In this document: positions 58,288 to 64,000 of the stretch, piece by piece
Layout: each line of letters opens with the position of its first letter
Numbering within the stretch: position 1 is the first letter of the stretch
Assembly: GCF_042433515.1 (NCBI RefSeq)
Contig: NZ_JBHLVH010000003.1
Span: 13,113 to 77,112 of the forward strand
Direction: 5' to 3'
From: Kytococcus schroeteri
Lineage (GTDB): Bacteria > Actinomycetota > Actinomycetes > Actinomycetales > Dermatophilaceae
Length of the DNA stretch: 64,000 nucleotides
The notes under the pieces: generated by a model
Database searches by the model: none
Told to the model about the DNA's origin: nothing
The model's input: only the letters and a program-made list of their open reading frames with translations
Made by a program: the position numbers and the translations under genes

Positions 58288-58341
58288 GCGCGCCTCCGGG
58301 TCATGCAGGCACTCTAGGTGTTCCGGTCATCCGCGTCCCGG

Positions 58342-58406
58342 CGTCCACCCGGGGTTCACCCGGTACCCGCAGGACCGGCAACCTCCGGTTCACCGGCGGG
58401 TGAAAC
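58342..58406. promoter_or_regulatory. PHO-box/RegX3-box-like repeats in the senX3-phoU divergent promoter
   Basis: Two abutting 11-mers CGTCCACCCGG (58342) and GGTTCACCCGG (58353) are followed by GGTTCACCGGC (58387) and its inverse GGGTGAAAC (58398-58406). GTTCACC direct repeats of 11 nt are the Streptomyces PHO-box unit, and GTTCACC/GGTGAAC pairs are bound by mycobacterial RegX3. Autoregulation of senX3-regX3 and phoU is the natural reading. Confidence 0.7.
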
Positions 58407-58436
58407 ACTGCGGGGCCAGCACGAGACAGGGGAGCC

Positions 58437-59111
58437 ATGCCGCGCACCAACTTCACCCGGGCACTCGGCGAGATGTCCGCCCAGATGGTCGAGATGAACC
58501 GCCTGGTGGCCCACGCCGTCCGGGAGGCCAACCGGGCGCTGGGTGCCGCGGACGGCGCCCTGGCGGAGTCGGTGATCTCCGGGGACGCGCTCATCGACGC
58601 CTTCTACGCCGAGATCGAGCAGAACGCCATCGAGCTGCTGGCGCGCGAGAGCCCGGTGGCCAGCGACCTGCGTCTCGTGGTCACGGCCCTGCAGCTCTCG
58701 GCCTCGATGGAGCGCACCGGCGACCTGGCACGCCACGTGGCCGAGCTGGTGCGCATGCGCTACCCGGAGCTCGCCGTGCCGGCGCCGGCCCGCGAGACCA
58801 TGACGGAGATGGGCCGGCTGGCCCTGGCCCTGGTGGAGGGCGCCGGGGAGGCCCTGGCCACGCAGGACCCCGGCGTGTCGCAGGACCTGGAGGTGCTGGA
58901 CGACAGCCTCGACGCCCTCCACGTGCGCGTCTTCGAGACCATCCGCCTGGAGATCACCGACACGCAGGAGGCGGTGGACCTCACCCTGCTGAGCCGCTAC
59001 TACGAGCGCATCGGCGACCACAGCGTGGGCGTGGGGCGCCGCATGGGCTACCTCGCGACGGGTCGGCTGGACCGACCCGGCGAGGACGCCCACGCGGTCA
59101 CCGTCGCCTGA
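58437..59111 (+). CDS. phoU: Phosphate transport system regulator PhoU
   Basis: A 224-residue all-helical protein with two three-helix PhoU repeats: MVEMNRLVAHAVREANRAL ... VISGDALIDAFYAEIEQNAIELLARESPVASDLRLVV, then MERTGDLARHVAELV and YYERIGDHSVGVGRR, both with the E/D-xxx-D metal motifs. ATG 58437 follows GGGGAGCC. PhoU dampens SenX3 when phosphate is plentiful. No pst transporter genes are adjacent. Confidence 0.94.
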   Translation: MPRTNFTRALGEMSAQMVEMNRLVAHAVREANRALGAADGALAESVISGDALIDAFYAEIEQNAIELLARESPVASDLRLVVTALQLSASMERTGDLARHVAELVRMRYPELAVPAPARETMTEMGRLALALVEGAGEALATQDPGVSQDLEVLDDSLDALHVRVFETIRLEITDTQEAVDLTLLSRYYERIGDHSVGVGRRMGYLATGRLDRPGEDAHAVTVA

Positions 59112-59120
59112 GCACGGGCC

Positions 59121-59876
59121 TCACTTGTTGCCCTGGTTGGCAACCTCCTGGATGGCGCCGGCAGCGGCCTCGGGGTCCAGGTAGCGGCCGCCGGGGGTCA
59201 CCGGGCGGAAGTCGGCGTCGAGCTCGTACACCAGCGGGATGCCGGTGGGGATGTTGACGCCGGCGATGTCCTCGTCGCTGATGCCGTCGAGCTCCTTGAC
59301 CAGCGCGCGCAGGCTGTTGCCGTGGGCGGTCACCATGACGGTGCGGCCGGCCTGCAGGTCGGGCACGATCGCCTCGGTCCAGTACGGGCGCAGCCGGGCC
59401 ACGACGTCCTTGAGGCACTCGGTGGCCGGGGCGTCCTCACCCAGGTCGGCGTAGCGCGGGTCGTCGGCCTGCGACCACTCGTCGGCGGGGTCGATGGCCG
59501 GCGGCGGGGTGTCGAAGCTCCGGCGCCAGGCCATGAACTGCTCCTCGCCGTACTGCTCCTTGATCTCCGCCTTGTCCTTGCCCTGCAGGGCGCCGTAGTG
59601 GCGCTCGTTGAGGCGCCAGGAGCGGCGCACGTCGATCCAGTGGCGGTCGGCGGCGTCGAGGGCCAGGTTGGCCGTGGTGATGGCGCGGCGCAGACGCGAG
59701 GTGTGCAGCACGTCGGGCAGCAGACCCTCGGCCTTGAGCAGCTCGCCGCCGCGGCGGGCCTCGGCGCGGCCCTTCTCGGTGAGGTCGACGTCGACCCAGC
59801 CGGTGAACAGGTTCTTCTCGTTCCACTGGCTCTGGCCGTGGCGCAGCAGGATCAGGGTGTGGGCAGCATTCGTCAT
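59121..59876 (-). CDS. gpmA: 2,3-bisphosphoglycerate-dependent phosphoglycerate mutase
   Basis: A 251-residue glycolytic/gluconeogenic enzyme. The phospho-His motif is LILLRHGQSQWNEKNLFTGWVDVDLTEKG. RLNERHYGALQGKDKAEI and VMVTAHGNSLRALVKELDG complete the active site. The start is a leaderless ATG 59876 (TAGTGT 7 nt upstream). It converges with phoU (9 bp between stops). mshA-ybjN-gpm order is conserved with mycobacteria. Confidence 0.96.
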   Translation of the reverse strand: MTNAAHTLILLRHGQSQWNEKNLFTGWVDVDLTEKGRAEARRGGELLKAEGLLPDVLHTSRLRRAITTANLALDAADRHWIDVRRSWRLNERHYGALQGKDKAEIKEQYGEEQFMAWRRSFDTPPPAIDPADEWSQADDPRYADLGEDAPATECLKDVVARLRPYWTEAIVPDLQAGRTVMVTAHGNSLRALVKELDGISDEDIAGVNIPTGIPLVYELDADFRPVTPGGRYLDPEAAAGAIQEVANQGNK

Positions 59877-59883
59877 AGGGGGC

Positions 59884-59889
59884 ACACTA
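59884..59889 (-). promoter_or_regulatory. -10 box TAGTGT for the leaderless gpm message
   Basis: On the minus strand TAGTGT ends 7 nt before ATG 59876, which implies that gpm has a promoter of its own inside the mshA operon. Confidence 0.55.
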
Positions 59890-59898
59890 TCGCCGCGC

Positions 59899-60438
59899 TC
59901 AGTCCGCGAGCAGGTGGCGGAAGGCCTCGAGGTTGCGGGTGGACTCCCCACGCTTGGTGCGCCAGTCCCACTCGGCCTGCATGGCGGTGAGGAAGCCGGC
60001 GGCCAGCACCTCGTTGAAGATGCCGTCGCTGGCCTGCAGGACGGCCCCGAGGGTCTCGTCGAACCACTGGTCGGTGACGCCCTCCACGGGGACGCGGCCG
60101 GTGAGGTAGACGTCGCCGGCGTCGTCCACGGCGTAGGCCAGGCCGGGCAGGTCCAGGCTGCGGCGCAGCAGCATCCGGTACACCTGCTCGTGGTTCTCGT
60201 CCGGGTTGCGCACCACGAAGGCCACCAGCCCCAGCGAGCGCTCCCCCACCCGCACGGAGACCACGGTCCTGAGCTTGCGCTCCCCGGGCAGTGTGATGGC
60301 CCAGGCGGGCGTGGGCTGGCCGGCGTCGTCGTGGACGCGCTCGGCCTGCACGCCCTCCACGTGCTCGGGCGAGGCCGGGTCGGCGTGCTGGGCCACCCAG
60401 CGCTCCACCACGGCCAGGGCATCGTCACGGGCGGTCAT
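59899..60438 (-). CDS. YbjN-domain protein
   Basis: A 179-residue protein. It has the YbjN/type-III-chaperone-like fold pattern: VSVRVGERSLGLVAFVVRNPDENHEQVYRMLLRRSLDLPGLAYAVDDAGDVYLTGRVP and WFDETLGAVLQASDGIFNEVLAAGF. Homologues follow mshA in many actinobacteria (the Rv0487 position). The function is unknown. ATG 60438 overlaps the mshA stop by 4 bp. Confidence 0.88.
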   Translation of the reverse strand: MTARDDALAVVERWVAQHADPASPEHVEGVQAERVHDDAGQPTPAWAITLPGERKLRTVVSVRVGERSLGLVAFVVRNPDENHEQVYRMLLRRSLDLPGLAYAVDDAGDVYLTGRVPVEGVTDQWFDETLGAVLQASDGIFNEVLAAGFLTAMQAEWDWRTKRGESTRNLEAFRHLLAD

Positions 60439-61685
60439 CGGGGCTCCTCTGCGTAGGCGTCCAGGTGGGCGGCTGCGGAGGCGGCCCAGGTGAGCTGCTC
60501 GCCCCGGCGGGCGCCGGCACCACCCAACCGGTCCCTCGCGGCGGGGTCGGCGAGCAGGGCGGCCAGCGTCCCGGCCCAGGCGACGGGGTCGTGGCCGTCC
60601 ACGAGCACGCCGCCGGTGCCGACGGCCTCGGGCAGGCCCCCCACGCGGGCGGCCACCACCGGCACGCCGCAGGCCATCGCCTCGGCGGCCACCAGCCCGA
60701 AGGACTCGGTGCGGCTGGGCACCACCACGAGGTCGGCGGCGTGGAAGAGCCCGGCGAGCTGCTCGGGCGGCACCGCGCCCCGGGCGTGCAGCAGGTCCCG
60801 TGCCGGGGAGGCCTCGATGCGGCGCGGGAGCTCCTCGGCGTCGCCCGACCCGCTCGGGCCGCCGACGAACAGGGCGTGGGCCTCCACACCCCGGGCGTGC
60901 AGGTGCTCCACCGCCTCCAGCAGCACCAGCTGGCCCTTGGCGGGCTGCCATCGCCCGGCCTGCACGAGCAGCGCGGCGTCCGGGCCCAGGCCCAGGTCGC
61001 GGCGGGCGACCACGCGCAGGGAGGTGCGCTCGGCACCGGGCACCCGGTGGAAGGTGGCGGCGTCCACGCCGGGCGGGATGACACGCACGACCGCCGGGTC
61101 GGCCCCCTCGGCCTGCACCTGCTGGGCCTCGCGGCGGGTGCTCACCACGGCCAGGTCCACCGCGGCCAGCACGGCCCGCTCCCCCTCGATGCGGGCGGGC
61201 GGCTCGGGCGGCGCCCCGGCCTCGGCGGCCACCTCGGCGTTCTTGGTGGCGCCCATGGTGTGCATGGTGTGGGCCCACACGGCCCCCTCGGCCGCCCCAC
61301 CCGCCGCCACGAGCCGCCGGGCCACCAGGCCGGAGAGCCAGTAGTGCGAGTGCACCACCTGCGGCGTCACCTCCTCGGCGGCCAGGCGCGACGCCACGGC
61401 CTCGGCGAAGGCCGGCACGAGGGCGGGCAGGTCCTCCTTGGCGGTCTGCGGGTCCCCCGCCGGCAGGCCCCAGACGACCACGCCCTCGTCGTCCTGCTGC
61501 CACGGCGCCCCGGTGACCGACCGGGTGGCCACCACCACCGGGGCCGCCGCAGCGGCCAGGGCACGCGAGAGCTGGCGGACGTAGACGTTCATGCCGCCGG
61601 CATCGCCCTCGCCGGGGTCGTCCAGCGGCGAGGTGTGCATGCTCAGCACCAGCACGGTGGGCGGTGCGGGAGGGGGCGTGGACAC
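60435..61685 (-). CDS. mshA: D-inositol-3-phosphate glycosyltransferase (mycothiol synthesis)
   Basis: A 416-residue GT4 enzyme. N-terminal VLVLSMHTSPLDDPGEGDAGGMNVYVRQLSRAL is the MshA signature with the acceptor-binding GGMNVY. HSHYWLSGLVARRL and HTMHTMGATKN follow, and the donor site has PSRTESFGLVAAEAMACGVPVVA. It joins UDP-GlcNAc to inositol 3-phosphate, the first step of mycothiol. The start is GTG 61685; CAGACT 7 nt upstream may be a leaderless -10. It starts a unit with the YbjN gene. Confidence 0.95.
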   Translation of the reverse strand: MSTPPPAPPTVLVLSMHTSPLDDPGEGDAGGMNVYVRQLSRALAAAAAPVVVATRSVTGAPWQQDDEGVVVWGLPAGDPQTAKEDLPALVPAFAEAVASRLAAEEVTPQVVHSHYWLSGLVARRLVAAGGAAEGAVWAHTMHTMGATKNAEVAAEAGAPPEPPARIEGERAVLAAVDLAVVSTRREAQQVQAEGADPAVVRVIPPGVDAATFHRVPGAERTSLRVVARRDLGLGPDAALLVQAGRWQPAKGQLVLLEAVEHLHARGVEAHALFVGGPSGSGDAEELPRRIEASPARDLLHARGAVPPEQLAGLFHAADLVVVPSRTESFGLVAAEAMACGVPVVAARVGGLPEAVGTGGVLVDGHDPVAWAGTLAALLADPAARDRLGGAGARRGEQLTWAASAAAHLDAYAEEPR

Positions 61686-61714
61686 GGTCCTGAGTCTGCC
61701 ACCGGCCGCGGCGC

Positions 61715-61720
61715 TAGGCT
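61715..61720 (+). promoter_or_regulatory. -10 box TAGGCT for a leaderless methyltransferase message
   Basis: TAGGCT ends 8 nt before ATG 61729. There is no ribosome-binding site. It lies in the 43-bp gap shared with the divergent mshA. Confidence 0.6.
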
Positions 61721-61728
61721 CCGGGCCC

Positions 61729-62502
61729 ATGCGGCCGGTCGGGGACATCACGCGCGGGACCACCGCCCCCAACCGGTTGCGCCGAGTGGACCGCTGGATG
61801 GTGCGGCGGCTGGCCCCCGTGCTGCGTTCCGACCCGGCTCCGCTCGTGGTGGACCTGGGCTTCGGCGCCTTGCCCCTGACCACGGCCGAGACGCACGGCC
61901 GCGTGCGCTCCGTGGTGCCGCGTGCCCGCGTGGTGGGGCTGGAGATCGACCCCGACCGCGTGGCCGCCGCCCAGCCGTGGGCCACTGACGGACTGGAGTT
62001 CGCCCGGGGCGGCTTCGAGCTGGCCGGGCTCACCGGCATCACCGCGCTGCGGGCGTTCAACGTGCTGCGCCAGTACCCCGAGGAGGCCGTGCCCGGTGCG
62101 TGGGCCCAGCTGCAGGCGGGACTGGCCCCGGACGGCCTGCTGCTGGAGGGCACCTCCAACGAGGTGGGGCGCCGTGCCGTGTGGGTGACCCTGGACCGGT
62201 CCGGTCCGCTGAGCCTGACGTTCAGCTGGGCGATGGCGCAGGTGGACCCGCCGAGCGCCATCGCCGAGCGACTGCCCAAGGTGCTCATCCACCACAACGT
62301 GCCGGGCCAGCCGGTGCACTCCCTGCTGCGCGACCTGGACGCCGCCTGGAACGCCCACGCCCACCTGGCCACGTGGGGGCGACGGCAGCGCTTCGCCGCG
62401 GCGGCCCGCGCCGTGGCGGCCGACTGGCCCGTGCTCGACGCGCGCCACGGCCCACGGCGCGGCGAACTCACCGTGGCGTGGCAGGCCGTGGCCCCCGCCT
62501 GA
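61729..62502 (+). CDS. Class I SAM-dependent methyltransferase-like protein
   Basis: 257 residues. A Rossmann-like core with PLVVDLGFGALPLTTAE (motif I), VVGLEIDPDRVAAA and GLLLEGTSNEVGRRAVW is seen. Similar proteins lie divergent to mshA in several actinobacteria (recalled synteny). The methyl acceptor is unknown, and no mycothiol-related function has been established. Confidence 0.82.
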   Translation: MRPVGDITRGTTAPNRLRRVDRWMVRRLAPVLRSDPAPLVVDLGFGALPLTTAETHGRVRSVVPRARVVGLEIDPDRVAAAQPWATDGLEFARGGFELAGLTGITALRAFNVLRQYPEEAVPGAWAQLQAGLAPDGLLLEGTSNEVGRRAVWVTLDRSGPLSLTFSWAMAQVDPPSAIAERLPKVLIHHNVPGQPVHSLLRDLDAAWNAHAHLATWGRRQRFAAAARAVAADWPVLDARHGPRRGELTVAWQAVAPA

Positions 62503-62533
62503 GCGGCAGAACCACCCACGGACCCGCCCCTCG

Positions 62534-63715
62534 TCACCGACCCCGGGCCGACCTCGCAACCGCTGCGCCCTGAGCCTCCACCGCCAGTCGCCGACCCAGG
62601 TAGGTCCCGATCGCCACGAGCACCGTGGCGGTCAGGAGGGCGGGGCCCAACCCGAGGAGGTCCACCGCTGGCCCCGCGGCCCACACACCGAGCCCGAAAG
62701 ATCCCACCGTGGCGAAATCGACCCATGAATTCGCGCGACCTCGGGCTCCGTCCGGGACGGCATCGGCAAGGAGCTCGTAGGAGGTCGCGCCGGTGAATGC
62801 CTGCGCGAGCCGGTGGATGGTCAGGGCAATGAAGGTGAGGCCCACGGCGATCAGCCCCGCCGCCGTAGATGCGAGAAAGGCTCCCAGCCCCAGCACGAAC
62901 AGGCCGAGGGCCTGGCCAGCCAGACCCACCACCAGCAACGGTCCGGCGCTGCGGCGCCGCGACACACGGGTGAAGAGCGTCAGCCCGAGGAAGCTGATGA
63001 GAACCGAGAACGAGTTCATCGCCGCATACATCATCGACTGGTCCCCGAGCCTGTCCGCCAGAACAGGCAGGGCAACCCAGAGCGCACCCGTTCCCAGCTG
63101 GATGGTGGCCCAGACACCCATGAAGACCAGCAGCACCGGGTGACGGCGCAGCACACCCAGGACCGAACCGCCCGGACGAGATGGCTCGTCGTTCTCCGAT
63201 CCGGGATCACCGGCGTCAGGACCGAACGCGCGCTTGATGGTGAGCACCACCACCGCCGAGACCAGGAACGACGCGGCGTTCACGAGAAAGGCCCACTTGG
63301 CTGAGGCCACGAGGACCAGCCCGGCCACCACGGCGGGACCCAGCATCCCTGCGAGGGTTCTCGCCTGCCCGAACGCCGCGAAGATCCCTCCGAGGTTCTC
63401 TCCCTCCAGGACACGCGGCACCGACGCACTCGATGCCGGGAAGTAGAGCGACTCGAAGACCGTCGCCACGAGGGCGCAGCCGAACACCCACCAGGGGTCG
63501 GGTGCCACCAGGAACATGACCCCGTACGCCACGGCAGCACCGACGTCGGCCAAGAGCATCACACTGCGACGGTTGAACCGGTCGGCCACCCACCCACAGG
63601 CCGGGGTCACCGCGGCATCCACCACCACGAGAGCCGCCAAGAGGGTGGACAGCATCGTCGCCGAGTTCGTCCCGGCGGCCAGGACGAGCACCAGGGCCGT
63701 GAATCCCGCTTTGTC
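62534..63715 (-). pseudogene. MFS transporter truncated at its 5' end by an insertion sequence
   Basis: About 393 residues remain. The frame reads DKAGFTALVLVLAAGTNSATMLSTLLAALVVVDAAVTPACGWVADRFNRRSVML, where VADRFNRR is the motif A loop after helix 2, and continues through ten further helices. Upstream of 63716 the frame meets a stop inside IS-like sequence. The first helix and start codon are therefore missing. GTG 63691 is open but has no ribosome-binding site. The family is the drug/ion MFS group (MFS_3, enterobactin-exporter-like, 410-430 residues). Confidence 0.8.
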
Positions 63716-64000
63716 GGCTCATCCGATCTGAGGGTGCAGCAGTGGTGGTGTGACCGGGTCGAGGTAGGGGTCGAGGTCCCCTGATGATGGGGGTTCCTAC
63801 ACCGACCCGACCAGAAGACCTCGACGTGCGTGAACTTACCTTTGATGCCCCTGATCTGACGACCTTCGCCCGCCTGGACGAGCTTGGTCTCGTTGCGGTT
63901 GGCCAGCGCGTGGAGCCTGACCGGGCGGGCGCTGGAATGCCGGGTGGTCGCGGGCGATGACGACGCGTTCGGCCGGCACTGCGGGGCCGAGGGCCGCCGG
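63716..64000 (+). mobile_element. Left end of an ISL3-like insertion sequence, running off the window
   Basis: Similarity of the MFS gene ends at 63716, where GGCTCATCCGATCTGAGGGT begins. This fits an ISL3-type terminal repeat (GGCTC... start). About 110 nt later GTG 63826 opens a transposase-like frame (RELTFDAPDLTTFARLDELG, then LVAVGQRVEPDRA), which meets TGA at 63958-63960. The expected continuation, LECRVVAGDDDAF ... HCGAEGR, is present in the +1 frame from 63932. A single-base change near 63926-63931 therefore breaks the transposase. The ISL3 assignment is from the RVEPDRA...CRVV...C pattern. The right end is outside. Confidence 0.65.
63826..64000 (+). pseudogene. ISL3-like transposase, N-terminal part, frameshifted
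   Basis: Frame 1 from GTG 63826 gives 44 residues and stops at 63960. Frame 2 from about 63932 continues with a zinc-finger-like Cys region up to the window edge. GCGGGCGCTGG at 63926-63936 has one base too many for the family reading RA-x-LECRV. A programmed frameshift is not known for this family, so inactivation is more likely. Confidence 0.55.

Overview
The window is high-GC (about 70% or more), densely coded bacterial chromosome. It comes from an actinomycete: it carries the mycothiol genes mshA and S-(hydroxymethyl)mycothiol dehydrogenase, CarD, SenX3/RegX3, two Rpf-type resuscitation factors behind c-di-AMP riboswitches, many GTG starts and many leaderless-looking genes. The overall set suggests Micrococcales (a Kytococcus/Dermacoccus-like guess, low confidence). 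There is no phage or CRISPR; one insertion sequence begins at the right edge.

Layout. 1-3445: formate dehydrogenase, the alpha subunit read through an in-frame TGA as selenocysteine, then the start of the Fe-S subunit. 3648-5281: two secreted proteins. 5497-9649: histidine ammonia-lyase, a Na+/proline-type symporter and a divergent IclR regulator. 9817-11715: Tat-exported Dyp peroxidase with a copper chaperone. 11875-12855: quinone oxidoreductase. 12895-16129: a decayed ABC-exporter/secreted-peptide cassette. 16310-17317: P1 peptidase. 17320-20361: lactate-utilisation operon lutABC behind the last codons of a lost lactate permease. 20404-24375: ABC exporter divergent from a two-component system, with a repeat array between them. 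24695-31715: BCCT transporter and a complete peptide/nickel ABC importer. 31702-35130: flavoprotein, MFS, ArsR. 35144-37840: an AbiEi/DUF559 gene between two related palindromes, then a chimeric antiporter/zwf remnant and khtT. 37844-41665: small redox enzymes and tRNA-Thr. 41777-46122: rpf1, rpf2 and a Ser/Thr kinase. 46253-48582: otsAB. 48605-55734: rlmB, cysS, a formaldehyde-detoxification pair, ispF, ispD, carD. 55822-62502: regX3/senX3, phoU, gpm, a YbjN protein, mshA and a methyltransferase. 62534-64000: an MFS gene cut by an ISL3-like element.

How the genes work together. MshA starts mycothiol synthesis, MscR oxidises the formaldehyde-mycothiol adduct, the adjacent metallo-beta-lactamase-fold protein may release formate, and the selenoprotein formate dehydrogenase can oxidise it. 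PutP, HutH, LutABC, BCCT and the ABC importer point to growth on amino acids, lactate and peptides. BCCT and OtsAB are osmoprotection functions. RegX3/SenX3/PhoU control phosphate, with PHO-box-like repeats in their divergent promoter.

The clearest theme beyond housekeeping is recent gene loss: a lactate-permease stub, an antiporter-zwf chimera, a homopolymer frameshift, a nonsense-split peptide gene and an IS-cut transporter. The most distinctive intact elements are the Sec-encoding fdhA with its SECIS-like hairpin, the paired rpf riboswitches and the operator array at 22357-22454. All coordinates and motif calls were read by eye; no database search was run.
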